Origin: Ornithinimicrobium laminariae
GTDB taxonomy: Bacteria; Actinomycetota; Actinomycetes; Actinomycetales; Dermatophilaceae
NCBI RefSeq assembly: GCF_019457945.1
Contig: NZ_JAHZSU010000003.1
Coordinates: forward strand, 434,001-498,000
Direction: 5' to 3'
DNA: 64,000 nucleotides
The number at the start of each line of letters is the position of its first letter. The stretch's first letter is position 1. Both the position numbers and the translations under genes were made by a program. The notes under the pieces are model-generated. The model was given only the letters and a program-made list of their open reading frames with translations, was not told the DNA's origin and searched no databases. Below, piece after piece: positions 7,232-17,143 of the stretch.

Positions 7232-8566
7232 ATGCTCGACGCTGCGCTACCCCCGATGGACCTACCTGCACCGACAGCCCAACACGCCCCGTACTCGACC
7301 GGCCCAGCGCTTAGCGTCACGTTCGCTCCTGCAGCCAAGACTTCCTGGTCTGACTACACCGTTAAGGCCGGCGACACCCTTTGGGACATCGCCTCTGCCC
7401 ACGGCACCACCGTGAACTCCTTGCTTGGGCACAACTCTCTGCCACAGGGCGGCAGGTGGCTGATGCCTGGTCAGACGGTCAAGGTGCCAGGGGTCGCGAC
7501 GTCATCCACCCAGCCCAGCTCCGGAACGTCACGCAGCACGTCAGCCGCTTCTTCGACCTCATCCACGAGTTCAGCCACGATTACCGTGCGTAGCGGCGAC
7601 ACCCTGTCCGGCCTGGCCGCAAAACACGGCACGAGCGTCGCCAACTTGTCTCGCCTCAACGGGATCAGCAGCTCAGACTTCATCTACCCCGGCCAGAAAC
7701 TGAAAACTACGGGCACCGCAGCGAGCTCAACGTCTACCTCTAGCAGCACCACGAGCTCCCCAACCTCGGCCAGTTCGAGCACGTCATCTGCAGGCGCATC
7801 CACCATCACCGTCCGCCCAGGCGACACCCTGTCCGGCCTGGCCGCAAAACACGGCACCAGCGTCGCCAACTTGTCTCGCCTCAACGGGATCAGCAGCTCA
7901 GACTTCATCTACCCCGGCCAGAAACTCAAGACCACAGGCTCTGCCGCCAGCACAACAACGCAGCCCAGCGCCTCAAGCAGCAATAATTCAACCAGCACGA
8001 GCACGACGACAAGCCCTTCATCTCCGCCTGGCACCTCAGGCCCGTGGACCGCCAACAACATCGGCGACTACAAACTCAATGAAGATGTCGATAACACCTT
8101 CCTGACCTACACCTATAGCTCGGCAACTGCTCGGGCAGCCGCCGCCAACCGTGAGTATCTCGCTAGCGTCCCGGTGCCCAACGCCGACCAAACTCAGCAA
8201 ATGATCACGGACACGGCGCGGGCTCACGGCGTTGACCCAGCGCTGATGCTGGCCTTGGCTTCGCAAGAGTCAGGCTGGAACCAGCGGGCGGTCTCCCCCG
8301 CCAACGCGATCGGCACGATGCAGGTCATCCCCACCTCCGGCGAGTGGGCTTCCAGCCTTGTCGGCCGGGATCTCAACTTGCTTGACCCACAGGACAACGT
8401 CACCGCTGGCACCGTCATCATGCGTGCGCTTTTGCGCACCGCAGATACTGAAGACGAAGCAATTGGCGGCTACTACCAAGGCTTGGGCAGCGTTGAACGC
8501 AATGGGCTCTATAGCGACACGAAGCAGTATGTAAAGAACATTCAATCGTTGCGCACTCGCATGTAA
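7232..8566 (+). CDS. LysM-repeat lytic transglycosylase
   Basis: A 444-aa peptidoglycan-binding and cleaving protein. Three LysM domains (about residues 41-88, 117-159 and 192-234) are joined by Ser/Thr-rich linkers, then a C-terminal SLT-type lysozyme-like domain (about 325-444). E346 in LASQESGWNQ is the likely catalytic acid, followed by AIGTMQVIP. LysM 2 and 3 are almost identical at DNA level. The ATG follows AAAAGGA, and an in-frame stop at 7217 rules out an earlier start, yet the N-terminus (MLDAALPPMDLPAPTAQH) is not a classical signal peptide. Export would need another route, a frameshifted leader, or a sequence error. It precedes the PknL-like kinase, whose PASTA domains also sense cell wall. 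Confidence 0.85.
   Translation: MLDAALPPMDLPAPTAQHAPYSTGPALSVTFAPAAKTSWSDYTVKAGDTLWDIASAHGTTVNSLLGHNSLPQGGRWLMPGQTVKVPGVATSSTQPSSGTSRSTSAASSTSSTSSATITVRSGDTLSGLAAKHGTSVANLSRLNGISSSDFIYPGQKLKTTGTAASSTSTSSSTTSSPTSASSSTSSAGASTITVRPGDTLSGLAAKHGTSVANLSRLNGISSSDFIYPGQKLKTTGSAASTTTQPSASSSNNSTSTSTTTSPSSPPGTSGPWTANNIGDYKLNEDVDNTFLTYTYSSATARAAAANREYLASVPVPNADQTQQMITDTARAHGVDPALMLALASQESGWNQRAVSPANAIGTMQVIPTSGEWASSLVGRDLNLLDPQDNVTAGTVIMRALLRTADTEDEAIGGYYQGLGSVERNGLYSDTKQYVKNIQSLRTRM
7595..7701 (+). repeat. LysM-coding direct repeat, copy 1
   Basis: A 107-bp stretch coding for most of LysM domain 2. It matches the copy at 7820-7926, exactly 225 bp away, with one mismatch that I can see. The flanking Ser/Thr linkers differ, which suggests recent duplication or gene conversion limited to the domain. 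Confidence 0.9.
7820..7926 (+). repeat. LysM-coding direct repeat, copy 2
   Basis: Second copy of the 107-bp LysM unit, coding for LysM domain 3. The only difference noted from copy 1 is a C for G in the ACSAGC segment. Confidence 0.9.
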
Positions 8567-8636
8567 ACAGCCGGTGAGACGTCCCGCCAAGACCGGCCTC
8601 CCACGAAAAGGGCACGGTCATCCGTAGAATGCAGCA

Positions 8637-10619
8637 GTGATCTCTGCCAGCAGTGACGTCATCGGAAGCGTCCTTGATGACCGCTACCGCATCGATGCGC
8701 ACCTTGCTGATGGCGGTATGGCGACGGTTTACCAGGCAACCGATTTACGTCTCCATCGCAAAGTTGCGCTGAAGTTGATGCGCGCAGACCTTGCTCGAGA
8801 CGCAAACTTTGTCAGTCGCTTCCAGCGTGAGGCGCAGTCGGCCGCCAGACTCTCGCACCCTCACGTCGTGTCGGTGTATGACCAGGGCGAGGACGGCGAC
8901 CACGTCTTTCTTGTGATGGAGCTGGTCGACGGCATGACGCTGCGAGACTTTATGGCTGCTCGTGGTCCGCTCACGGTGCGTCAGGCCACCACCATTGCTG
9001 AGCAGATCCTGCAGGCTCTGACTTCTGCTCACCAAGCGGGTCTGATTCACCGCGACATCAAGCCAGAGAATGTGCTGCTGACCCGCAACGAGACCGTCAA
9101 AGTTGCCGACTTTGGCCTAGCTCGGGCCATCACTGCGAGCGCTATGAGCCGCACCAGTGACCTGATGTGGGGCACCGCTGCATACCTCTCCCCCGAGCAG
9201 GTTGAGCACGGCCGGGCCGACAAGCGCACTGACGTGTACGCGGTCGGGTTGCTGCTGTTTGAAATGCTGACCGGGACAAAGGCCTTTCCTGGCGAGAGCC
9301 CGGTCCAGGTTGCTTTTGCCCACGTGCATGGCCATGTTCCTCAGGCCAGCGGCGTCACCCCCACCGTGCCTATTGACCTTGATGCTCTGATCGCTCTGGC
9401 AACTGCCACCGATCCTGAGTGGCGACCTAGCGATGCAGGCAGCCTGCTGCTGGAGTTGCGCCGGCGTGTGGGCCAACTCTCCAATGAAGAATTGGACGAA
9501 GTGCCTCCCGGTCACCGGCCGGCCGATGATGCCACTCAACGAATCCAGCCGATCACCGCAGGTGCAGCCCTCCCGGACGCGACTGCCCCGGTGCATCAAC
9601 CGACGACAGTTGTGCCCACGCGCAGCCCCTCAGCTCCTGGTCATTTCGCTCGGACCTCAGGCAATCGCAAGCCCCCATCAGGCACCTCCACCGTGACCAC
9701 GACAACAGCGCCTACATCTGCCCCGCGGCGCAAACGGCGAGGACTGCTACTGGCGATTCTCCTGGTGGTTCTCGGCGCTGGTGGCGCTGGGGCTACCTGG
9801 TTTTATACCGCCGGTCCGGGCGCCTTCACGATAATTCCTGACGTCGTCGGTCAGGACATTGACAGCGCGACCGCGACGCTTAGCGACGCCGACCTTGATG
9901 CCGCCCAGTCTTTGGCGTACTCCGAGACAGTCGCCCTCGACTCGGTAATGTCGATGAACCCTGCCCCAGATGATTCGGTGCGCAAGGGCACCAATATTGA
10001 CCTCGTGGTCTCGCGAGGACCGGAGCGCTACGTCGTTCCCGAGCTCTCTGGCTTAACGGTGGACGAAGCCCGTACAGAGTTAACCGAAGCAAACCTCGCG
10101 CTGGGAACGCCGACGGACGCCTTCGACCCTGAGGTGCCCACCGGACAGATCTTGAGTGTCGACCCAGCAGTTGGCGAAGAGATCAGCCCGGAGGTGGCCG
10201 TCAATGTGACCGTTAGCGCTGGGCCAGAACCCATCACTATCCCCAGCGTCGTCGGGAGCCCTCAAGATGAGGCGCGCCAGAGCCTGGAGGATGCTGGGTT
10301 CACGGTAGAAATCTCAGATGACACGGTTCGCGATAACGACGTTGACGAAGGGTCGATTGCCGCACAAAGCCCTGACTCCGGCACTGGCTTTGCCGACGAC
10401 GTCATCACGCTCACCATCTCTGAAGGCCCAGAGACTGTTGAGGTGCCAGACCTTATCGGGACGCAGTACAACGAAGCCAAGACTCAACTAGAGGACTTGG
10501 GCTTCGAGGTCAGCCGGGAGCTACTTGCTGACGGATTCTTTGGCACGGTCCGGTTCCAGAGCGTTGATGCCGGTGAGGAAGTCCCCTTCGGCACCGAAAT
10601 CGTCCTGACGGTGCTCTAG
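8637..10619 (+). CDS. pknL: PASTA-domain serine/threonine protein kinase (PknL-like)
   Basis: Membrane receptor kinase of 660 aa. The cytoplasmic kinase domain has a Gly-rich loop (ADGGMATVY), Lys46 in VALKLM, the catalytic loop HRDIKPEN (D140), DFG at 158-160, and an activation segment with several Thr/Ser before YLSPEQ. A basic stretch precedes one membrane helix (about 368-390). Four extracellular PASTA repeats (about 398-660) follow, typical for binding muropeptides or lipid II. The GTG start has a -10-like TAGAAT 6 nt upstream, suggesting a leaderless mRNA. The stop overlaps the end of the convergent threonine aldolase gene by 4 bp. By position and the Rv2175c neighbour it corresponds to PknL. 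Confidence 0.93.
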   Translation: MISASSDVIGSVLDDRYRIDAHLADGGMATVYQATDLRLHRKVALKLMRADLARDANFVSRFQREAQSAARLSHPHVVSVYDQGEDGDHVFLVMELVDGMTLRDFMAARGPLTVRQATTIAEQILQALTSAHQAGLIHRDIKPENVLLTRNETVKVADFGLARAITASAMSRTSDLMWGTAAYLSPEQVEHGRADKRTDVYAVGLLLFEMLTGTKAFPGESPVQVAFAHVHGHVPQASGVTPTVPIDLDALIALATATDPEWRPSDAGSLLLELRRRVGQLSNEELDEVPPGHRPADDATQRIQPITAGAALPDATAPVHQPTTVVPTRSPSAPGHFARTSGNRKPPSGTSTVTTTTAPTSAPRRKRRGLLLAILLVVLGAGGAGATWFYTAGPGAFTIIPDVVGQDIDSATATLSDADLDAAQSLAYSETVALDSVMSMNPAPDDSVRKGTNIDLVVSRGPERYVVPELSGLTVDEARTELTEANLALGTPTDAFDPEVPTGQILSVDPAVGEEISPEVAVNVTVSAGPEPITIPSVVGSPQDEARQSLEDAGFTVEISDDTVRDNDVDEGSIAAQSPDSGTGFADDVITLTISEGPETVEVPDLIGTQYNEAKTQLEDLGFEVSRELLADGFFGTVRFQSVDAGEEVPFGTEIVLTVL

Positions 10620-11662
10620 GCCGGGCCACGGTCGATCAGCTCAGCCAGCACCGTCGCCGCGTGAGCATTTTGCTCAGCGCTCACGCCCAGATGCCAGACG
10701 AAGCGGACGGCCGTAGGACCAATAGCCATCCCGCGGACTCCGCGCTCGGCCGCGGCGTCTACATAGTCCGCTGCTTTCCACCCGGCTTGGGTGACATCCA
10801 ACATCAACACATTGGTATGCACATTGGCCGGGTCCACCACGCCTGCACAGGCCGCGTGGATGGCTTGGGCGGCGCCTTGGGCTCCTGCGTGGTCGTCGGC
10901 CAACCGCGCGAGTTGATGAGTCAGCGCATAGTCAGCTGCAGCGGCCAGGACGCCAATCTGGCGCATACCCCCACCGAAGCGCTTGCGCCAGACACGGGCT
11001 TCGCTGATCATCTCGGCATCGCCGACCACAATCGAGCCCACCGGTGCGCCTAGCCCCTTGCTTAAGCATACCGAAATGGTGTCCGCGCAAGCGCCATACT
11101 CAGCCAGCGATACCCCACTAGCTATATGGGCGTTCCACAGCCGAGCCCCGTCCATGTGCACAGCAACACCGGCCTCCCGAGCGCCCTGTTTGACGGTCTG
11201 CAGCGCCTGGAGCGACTGCACGGTCCCGCCACCAAAGTTGTGAGTGTTCTCGACAACAATGCAGGTCGTCGAGACCATGTAAGGCCCAGCGTTGGGGGTC
11301 ATCATGCCCAGCGGCATCTGCGGATCCAGGACACCACGAGTCGCCTGCCAGCTCCTGCTGGTGATCCCGCTCAGCGCGGCAGCGGCGCCTAGCTCGGCAC
11401 GCAAGACGTGGGCCAGATGGTCAGCGATGAGCTCCTGACCAGGACCGACATGTGCGCGGACTGCCAACTGACCGGCCATTGAGCCAGTCGGGGTGAAGAG
11501 TCCGCGCTCATGCCCCAGCAAATCAGCGACTCGCCGCTCCAAGGCATCAACAGTCGGGTCTTCGCCAAAAACATCGTCGCCGACCGGCGCTTGGACCATC
11601 GCCGATCGCATGCCCTCGGTGGGCTGCGTCAGCGTGTCTGAGCGCAGGTCGGCGACGGTCAC
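10616..11662 (-). CDS. ltaE: Low-specificity L-threonine aldolase
   Basis: PLP-dependent fold-type I enzyme of 348 aa, splitting L-threonine or L-allo-threonine into glycine and acetaldehyde. The N-terminal [18 protein letters not shown] motif and [12 protein letters not shown] are family hallmarks. K202 in [14 protein letters not shown] is the likely Schiff-base lysine, and [10 protein letters not shown] supplies the cofactor-binding Asp. Its GTG follows the aroG stop with no gap, so the two genes are co-transcribed and coupled. It may supply glycine to the glycine cleavage system, whose gcvT is also in this window; that link is inference. Confidence 0.9.
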   Translation of the reverse strand: MTVADLRSDTLTQPTEGMRSAMVQAPVGDDVFGEDPTVDALERRVADLLGHERGLFTPTGSMAGQLAVRAHVGPGQELIADHLAHVLRAELGAAAALSGITSRSWQATRGVLDPQMPLGMMTPNAGPYMVSTTCIVVENTHNFGGGTVQSLQALQTVKQGAREAGVAVHMDGARLWNAHIASGVSLAEYGACADTISVCLSKGLGAPVGSIVVGDAEMISEARVWRKRFGGGMRQIGVLAAAADYALTHQLARLADDHAGAQGAAQAIHAACAGVVDPANVHTNVLMLDVTQAGWKAADYVDAAAERGVRGMAIGPTAVRFVWHLGVSAEQNAHAATVLAELIDRGPA

Positions 11663-13024
11663 CTACTTGTTACCCTGCTCGAGCATTTCGGCCACCCGGA
11701 AAGCCATCTCCAGGCTCTGCTGGTGGTTCAGTCGCGGGTCACACAGCGACTCATAGCGCTTGCCCAGGTCATCCAAGTCAACAGGCTCCGAACCACCGAC
11801 ACACTCGGTCACATCGTTGCCGGTCAATTCGACGTGGATGCCACCTGGCCAGGTGCCGACCTGACGGTGGGCAGCGAAGAAGCCACGGACCTCTTCGACG
11901 ACGTCATCCAACCGGCGAGTCTTATGCCCACTCGGCGAGGTGAAGGTGTTGCCGTGCATCGGGTCGCAGATCCAGGTGACGTGATGGGCGTCTTCGCCGA
12001 TCGAGTCGAGCAGGTCGGGCAGCACTTCGTTGATCTTCTGAGCACCCATTCGGGTGATAAAGGTCAACCGGCCGCGAACACGCTCAGGGTCCAACTTGTC
12101 GATCAGTCGAATGACGTCATCGCGGGTCGTCGTCGGCCCCAACTTCACCCCAATGGGGTTGTGGACGCGTGACGCGAAGTCAATGTGGGCGCCGTCCAGA
12201 TCGCGGGTGCGCTCCCCGATCCAGATGAAGTGACCGGAGGTGTTGTACGGGTTGCCGGTGCGCGAGTCGCGACGGACCATGGCGCGCTCGTAGTCGAGCA
12301 CGAGTGCCTCGTGGCTGGAGTAGAACTCCACCCGCTTGAGCGCTTCGCCATCACCGGCGCCGGAAGCTTCGAGGAAGCGCATGGCGCGGTCGATCTCATT
12401 GGCCATCGTCTCGTAGCGAGCCTGAGCCGGGCCGGACAGGAAGCCCTTGTTCCACAGGTGAACCTGACGCAGGTCGGCAAATCCGCCGTCGGTGAAGGCA
12501 CGAACAAGGTTTAGCGTGGCGGAACTCGCGTGGTAGGCGCGCAGCAGGCGCTCGGGGTCGTGTGCACGGGCGGCAGCAGTAAACTCAAAGCCGTTCACCA
12601 TGTCTCCACGGTATGCAGGCAGCGTCACTCCGTCACGCGTCTCATCGTTTGATGAGCGAGGCTTGGCGAACTGACCTGCCATCCGGCCGACCTTGACCAC
12701 CGGCATACCAGCGCCGTAAGTCAGCACCACTGCCATCTGCAGGATGGTCTTGATGCGATCACGGATGTTGGGGCCGGTGACGCCAGCCATCGTCTCGGCA
12801 CAGTCGCCACCCTGCAGCACGAAGGCCTTGCCTTCAGAAGCCACTGCCAACCGGTCACGGAGCACATCGCACTCGCCGGCAAACACCAGCGGCGGATAAT
12901 GCGACAGCGTGGTTAGCACGTCAGCGAGCGCGCCGGGGTCTTGCCACGTCGGCTGCTGCTTGGCGGGGAGGTCTGACCAGTCGAGGACATGGCCCACGGG
13001 AACGGCGGTTACGTCGGAGTGCAC
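11663..13024 (-). CDS. aroG: Class II 3-deoxy-7-phosphoheptulonate (DAHP) synthase
   Basis: First enzyme of the shikimate pathway: phosphoenolpyruvate plus erythrose 4-phosphate gives DAHP. The 453-aa length and the motifs [43 protein letters not shown] and WICDPMHGN identify the plant/actinobacterial class II enzyme. It is syntenic with aroG (Rv2178c), whose product forms a regulatory complex with chorismate mutase in mycobacteria. The GTG start has TACCAT 6 nt upstream, so the transcript is probably leaderless. Aromatic amino-acid feedback is expected but cannot be read from the sequence. Confidence 0.95.
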   Translation of the reverse strand: MHSDVTAVPVGHVLDWSDLPAKQQPTWQDPGALADVLTTLSHYPPLVFAGECDVLRDRLAVASEGKAFVLQGGDCAETMAGVTGPNIRDRIKTILQMAVVLTYGAGMPVVKVGRMAGQFAKPRSSNDETRDGVTLPAYRGDMVNGFEFTAAARAHDPERLLRAYHASSATLNLVRAFTDGGFADLRQVHLWNKGFLSGPAQARYETMANEIDRAMRFLEASGAGDGEALKRVEFYSSHEALVLDYERAMVRRDSRTGNPYNTSGHFIWIGERTRDLDGAHIDFASRVHNPIGVKLGPTTTRDDVIRLIDKLDPERVRGRLTFITRMGAQKINEVLPDLLDSIGEDAHHVTWICDPMHGNTFTSPSGHKTRRLDDVVEEVRGFFAAHRQVGTWPGGIHVELTGNDVTECVGGSEPVDLDDLGKRYESLCDPRLNHQQSLEMAFRVAEMLEQGNK

Positions 13025-13062
13025 CCCACCATGGTAGAAGCGTTCAGGGGGTGCTCAAGACA

Positions 13063-13944
13063 TCAGCCCTCTTGGCTGTCCAATTTGTTTGTGGATTCGT
13101 TGCTGTTCTCCGGGTGGGCACTGGCTTCCGCGGCTTCGTTCTCCGATGATTCTGCGGCGGCAGGCTCCCGGGAGAAGCGTGCCGAGAGCTCGCTGGTGAC
13201 CTGCGCAGCCTGGTCGCGCGCCTGGTCAACCCCGGCTTTGGCCTGGTCCACGGTAGCGCGGGCCCGCTTGGCAATGCGGTCCTTCATGGTTGCCGCGTAT
13301 TCATCGACGTACTCCTGGCCGGAAAGCTGCGCCAACTCGTACATGATTTCGTCGGTGATGGAGCGCAAGACCAGACGGTCCTCTTCCATACCTTCGTAGC
13401 GGGAGAAGTCCAGCGGCTTGCCAAAACTCACGCCAACCTGATGCAGGTTCGGGATGGCTTGGCCGGTTGGCTGGGCCTTATCGGTGTCGATCATCGCAAC
13501 CGGGATAACCGGGACCTTTGCCTCAAGCGCCATTCGGGCAACACCCGTCTTACCCTTGTAGAGGCGACCATCGGGTGATCGGGTGCCTTCGGGATAAATC
13601 CCAAACAAGTCACCGCGGCGCAGCACCTTCATGCCTTGCTTCAGGGCCATCAGGCTGGCCTCCCCGCCTGAACGGTCAATAGGAATCTGACCGACCCCGG
13701 TGAAGAACATCTTGGTTGCTTTGCCCTTCACCCCCTTGCCGGTGAAGTACTCCATCTTGGCCGGAAAAGTGATCCGCCGTGGCACCACCAACGGCAAAAA
13801 GATGGAGTCTGAAAACGAGAGGTGGTTGCTGGCAAAAATGGCGCCCCCTTGCTCAGGGATGTGTTCCTCGCCCTTCACGACCGGCCGGAAAAGGAGTCGC
13901 ACGATCGGTCCGATAATGATCGACTTAAGCAGCCAATAGATCAT
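13063..13944 (-). CDS. plsC: 1-acyl-sn-glycerol-3-phosphate acyltransferase
   Basis: PlsC-family acyltransferase of 293 aa making phosphatidic acid from lysophosphatidic acid. A membrane-associated N-terminus (MIYWLLKSIIIGPIVRLLF) precedes the catalytic HX4D motif (NHLSFSD, H41 and D46) and the YPEGTRSPDG substrate motif. The C-terminal ~70 residues are Ala/Glu/Lys-rich and helical, a common actinobacterial extension. I chose the internal ATG because AGAAAGG lies 5 nt upstream; the longer frame adds a non-conserved stretch. It is syntenic with Rv2182c. Confidence 0.92.
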   Translation of the reverse strand: MIYWLLKSIIIGPIVRLLFRPVVKGEEHIPEQGGAIFASNHLSFSDSIFLPLVVPRRITFPAKMEYFTGKGVKGKATKMFFTGVGQIPIDRSGGEASLMALKQGMKVLRRGDLFGIYPEGTRSPDGRLYKGKTGVARMALEAKVPVIPVAMIDTDKAQPTGQAIPNLHQVGVSFGKPLDFSRYEGMEEDRLVLRSITDEIMYELAQLSGQEYVDEYAATMKDRIAKRARATVDQAKAGVDQARDQAAQVTSELSARFSREPAAAESSENEAAEASAHPENSNESTNKLDSQEG

Positions 13945-14021
13945 GGAAACCTTTCTGATCAGGGTGAGCGAGAGCATACGGCACCAATGCCGCGCAGGGC
14001 ATTCGTGAGACGATACCGAAT

Positions 14022-14780
14022 GTGCAGACAATGCAAGGTGCAGAACCATTTAAGTCAGCTGGCGACGGAGCGAATTCGTGCATCGGCGTGCTGGTCATCC
14101 ATGGCTTGACCTCAACGCCGCAGTCGATGTCGCCAATCTTCGAGGCCCTCGCTGCCAGCGGGTATGCAGTCAGCGCACCCCTGTTGCCGGGCCACGGCAC
14201 CACGTGGCAAGACATGAACACCACGCGGTATGCCGATTGGCTCGTTGCGGTGCGAGAAGCGGCCACGGAATTGCGCGAATCCTGCGACACCCTGATCGTT
14301 GTGGGAATGTCACTCGGTGGCGCCCTTGCCTCCGATCTCGCCGCCGGTCGTCCGGACTTGGTTGATGCGGTGGTCCTCATCAACCCAGCCTTCGCCGCGG
14401 AGGACCCCCGTTTAGTGGCTCTGCCGGTGATCAAGCACGTGCTCCCGACATTGCCTGGGCTGGCTGGGCAGATTCGCCGCCCCGACGGGCCGCAAGAGCT
14501 CGCCTATGACCGACTCCCGCTGAAGGCTTTCCACTCATTCGTGCGGCGCTGGGATGGTTTGGCCCGCGACCTGGTGCTGCTCAAACAGCCTGTCCTGCTG
14601 CTGCGCTCAGCGCACGATGACTTGGTGCCGCTCTCTTCGGCAAACCGCTTCTTGTCGAACGTAGGCAGTGATTCGGTGCGTCAGGTGTGGCTGCCCAACT
14701 CCGGGCACGTCGCCACGCTGGACTATGACCAAGAGCTATTGCTTGAGGAAGTCATCAGTTTCGTAGGCACCCATGGCTGA
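14022..14780 (+). CDS. Carboxylesterase / monoacylglycerol lipase (alpha/beta hydrolase)
   Basis: A 252-aa serine hydrolase. IHGLTSTPQSM gives the oxyanion-hole region, GMSLGG holds nucleophile S97, SAHDDLVP the acidic residue, and NSGHVATLDYD the catalytic His. This layout matches bacterial Est30/Mgl-type carboxylesterases. It diverges from plsC and overlaps the next gene by 8 bp. Substrate is unknown; short-chain esters or monoacylglycerols are likely. ATG at 14031 is an alternative start. Confidence 0.85.
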   Translation: MQTMQGAEPFKSAGDGANSCIGVLVIHGLTSTPQSMSPIFEALAASGYAVSAPLLPGHGTTWQDMNTTRYADWLVAVREAATELRESCDTLIVVGMSLGGALASDLAAGRPDLVDAVVLINPAFAAEDPRLVALPVIKHVLPTLPGLAGQIRRPDGPQELAYDRLPLKAFHSFVRRWDGLARDLVLLKQPVLLLRSAHDDLVPLSSANRFLSNVGSDSVRQVWLPNSGHVATLDYDQELLLEEVISFVGTHG

Positions 14781-15288
14781 CGGCACCCGCGACGAAGATG
14801 CGGACCCCACACCCGAAGGCCGCGGCAGGCCAGAGGTCAGCGCGGCAGAAGTTGACCGACGATTTGCCGACATGGTGGCTGGGTTTGGCCCGATAACAAC
14901 CCCCGACGAAGTGTCTGAGGCCGAAACCTCATCCGAGCGCCCGACGCCAGCGCCTCCTGAACCCGCCGCCAAAGACGAGCCTGGGGCGCAGACCCCAGAG
15001 CAGCCATACACCTCAGAATGGCGAGCCGCTCAGCGACCGGACGCCGAAGAAGATGACCACTTCGTCCCCGAGCCGCCACCTCCGCTTCCCGCGGGCGATC
15101 TTAGTTTTTGGACCATTGTCGGAGGCCTCGTCATCGGCCCCGTCCTGATTGTTCTCAGCCTGGTGCTTCCGGTGTTGAGCAATGATCTGTGGATCTGGAT
15201 CGGGGTGGCGGCCACAGTGGCTGGCTTTGTCACTCTGATCCGCCGCCCGCCAGGTGGCCACGGCCCAGACCGAGGAGCCCGAGTTTAG
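14773..15288 (+). CDS. Hypothetical membrane protein with acidic Pro-rich N-terminus
   Basis: A 171-aa protein. Residues 1-110 are hydrophilic, acidic and Pro-rich (PPEPAAKDEPGAQTPEQPYTSEW, PEPPPPLPAGD). Two adjacent membrane helices follow (LSFWTIVGGLVIGPVLIVLSLVLPV and WIWIGVAATVAGFVTLI), then a short basic tail. It starts inside the end of the esterase gene, so the two are probably co-expressed. I do not recognise a characterised family; the architecture suggests a small membrane protein with a cytoplasmic disordered tail. Confidence 0.75.
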   Translation: MADGTRDEDADPTPEGRGRPEVSAAEVDRRFADMVAGFGPITTPDEVSEAETSSERPTPAPPEPAAKDEPGAQTPEQPYTSEWRAAQRPDAEEDDHFVPEPPPPLPAGDLSFWTIVGGLVIGPVLIVLSLVLPVLSNDLWIWIGVAATVAGFVTLIRRPPGGHGPDRGARV

Positions 15289-15382
15289 GTTCTTGCCCGG
15301 GTCATGGTGAGTTTGGCCTTGCTCATTCGCCGGGTGCCAGGCAGCCAAGGCACCGACGGCGGGCCCAGGCACTGATCGAGCC

Positions 15383-16111
15383 CTATGGCTGCCGGGAAGG
15401 AACCTGCACATCGACCCACACGGGCACGTGGTCGGTTGCCGCCGTGACGTCTGCGGGGTCTAGGTCGATCTCGGCTTCCCCGCTGACAGAGACGTCTTGG
15501 GTCGCAAAGATGGCGTCAATCGTTCGGTGCGGATTGTGGGCTGGGAACGACGGCTTGAGTGGGGTCACCAGCTCTGCGTGAGCGGCCAGCATCTGCCACG
15601 CGGGTGCCGTCTGGTCTTCGTTGATGTCGCCGCCGATGATCCAGGGAAGGTCCCGTGTCAGCGGGTCGCGGGTGAGCTCAGCCAGAATCTGCGCCACGTG
15701 GTCGCGCCGCTGCGCCGCAATCAGCGGAAGATGGATGGCGACAGCCGCGGCATGGTGCCCGAACTCATCAGCTAGTCGGGCGACCGTGTACGTCCTGGGG
15801 TTACCTAGGAACTCAACCGGCAACGCCCGATCTTGAGCTGCGCTTGCCTGCAATCGCGAATGGACCAGCATCGATACCCCCGACACCCGCCGGGTCCGCC
15901 CTGGCCAGGTCAAGCCACATTGCTGTGCAAAGTCGTGCATGGCCCTGGCACTGAATGGAACCCGAGGGATCTCTTGAAGCAGGACGACGTCTGGGTCGAT
16001 CGCGCGCATCACGCGGACGGTAGCCGAGACGTCGTCTTGAAGGGCCCGAAGGTTGTATGAGGCAACGCGCCATTGACCTGCTTGTCTGGCCGCCCTTGGT
16101 GCCTCGATCAC
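15383..16111 (-). CDS. Endonuclease/exonuclease/phosphatase family protein
   Basis: A 242-aa member of the metal-dependent EEP superfamily. The motifs appear in order: ASYNLRAL, VVLLQEIP (metal-binding Glu), AIHLPLI, WIIGGDINEDQ (Asp and Asn), TIDAIFA, and ATDHVPVWVDV with the catalytic Asp-His. There is no signal peptide, so it acts in the cytoplasm. Substrate cannot be inferred: nucleic acid, sugar phosphate or phospholipid are all handled by the superfamily. Its ATG overlaps the stop of the upstream ROK gene (ATGA), placing it last in the SRPBCC-ROK-ROK-EEP operon. Confidence 0.85.
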   Translation of the reverse strand: MIEAPRAARQAGQWRVASYNLRALQDDVSATVRVMRAIDPDVVLLQEIPRVPFSARAMHDFAQQCGLTWPGRTRRVSGVSMLVHSRLQASAAQDRALPVEFLGNPRTYTVARLADEFGHHAAAVAIHLPLIAAQRRDHVAQILAELTRDPLTRDLPWIIGGDINEDQTAPAWQMLAAHAELVTPLKPSFPAHNPHRTIDAIFATQDVSVSGEAEIDLDPADVTAATDHVPVWVDVQVPSRQP

Positions 16112-17118
16112 TGGCCTTCCCCTTGTCGTTGCTGCTGAGACCGCAAAAAGTCTTGCCGACCTAGATCTGCAGCACCAATCAGCCCTGCTCGCGGGCCCAA
16201 CTCTGCGGCAACGATGGGTGCCACCGGTCGGTGCCCACGCCCCGGCAGATTGCGAGCCATCTCTTCTCGTGCCGGATCAAGGATCAAGTCTCCAGCAGCG
16301 ATCACGCCACCACCAATCACGATGCAGCCTGGATCAAGTGCGGCAGCCAAGTTGGCTAGGCCTAACCCCAGCCAGCGGCCTACTTCGGCTAGCAGTTCTT
16401 GGGCGGCTGGATCACCAGCGAGTGCCGCTTCGGTGACAATAGAGCCGCTCACCGCCGCCGGCCGACCTGCACTACGCCGTTCGAGTTCGGCCGCGAAGGG
16501 GCCGCCAGCGCGGGTCAAGGCCTGGCCCTCACGTTGCAGGACGTTGCCACTGGCGTATTGCTCCCAGCAGCCACGGTTGCCGCATTCACAACGGCGGCCC
16601 TGCGGGACCATGATCATATGACCGAACTCGCCAGCCATGCCGTGCTGGCCACGCTCGACGCGCCCGTCCATCACGATGGCGCCGCCAATCCCCGTCCCAA
16701 GTGTCAAAGTCACGAGCCGGGCATGGCCCCGCCCAGCACCAAAGCGGTATTCGGCCCAGGCCGCTGCATTGGCATCGTTGTCCACGCTGATCGGCAGCGA
16801 GAGTCGCTGCTGTAGCCGATCGCGCAACGGCTCTCCGCGCCAGGACAGGTGGGGAGCAAATGTGACGGTCGCGCGATCCGCTGCGACGAATCCCGCAGCT
16901 CCAACACCGACGGCGGCAACCGGCATACCTTGATTGGCTGCCTGATTAAGAAGAGCCTGAACTACCTCAACGACGACGTCTTCGACGACTCTTGGCTCGG
17001 TGCTGCGATGCGGGGTGCTGGCTCGTTCAAACGCATGCACCCGGCCTTGCCCGTCGACGAGGCCAGCGGCAACCTTCGTGCCCCCAATATCAACACCGAC
17101 TGTCAACGGTGCTGACAC
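16108..17118 (-). CDS. ROK family sugar kinase (glucokinase-like), second tandem copy
   Basis: A 336-aa ATP-dependent hexose kinase of the ROK family. Phosphate motif VGVDIGGTKVAAG is N-terminal, SVDNDANAAAWAE carries the catalytic Asp, and the ROK zinc motif CECGNRGCWEQYASG follows GEFGHMIM. I prefer the GTG at 17118, preceded by CCGGAG, over an upstream TTG that would overlap the preceding ROK gene. No DNA-binding domain is present, so it is an enzyme and not a ROK repressor. It is a close paralogue of the adjacent ROK gene. Confidence 0.88.
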   Translation of the reverse strand: MSAPLTVGVDIGGTKVAAGLVDGQGRVHAFERASTPHRSTEPRVVEDVVVEVVQALLNQAANQGMPVAAVGVGAAGFVAADRATVTFAPHLSWRGEPLRDRLQQRLSLPISVDNDANAAAWAEYRFGAGRGHARLVTLTLGTGIGGAIVMDGRVERGQHGMAGEFGHMIMVPQGRRCECGNRGCWEQYASGNVLQREGQALTRAGGPFAAELERRSAGRPAAVSGSIVTEAALAGDPAAQELLAEVGRWLGLGLANLAAALDPGCIVIGGGVIAAGDLILDPAREEMARNLPGRGHRPVAPIVAAELGPRAGLIGAADLGRQDFLRSQQQRQGEGQ

Positions 17119-17143
17119 GAGTTGCTCCGGTTGTTCGAGAGGA

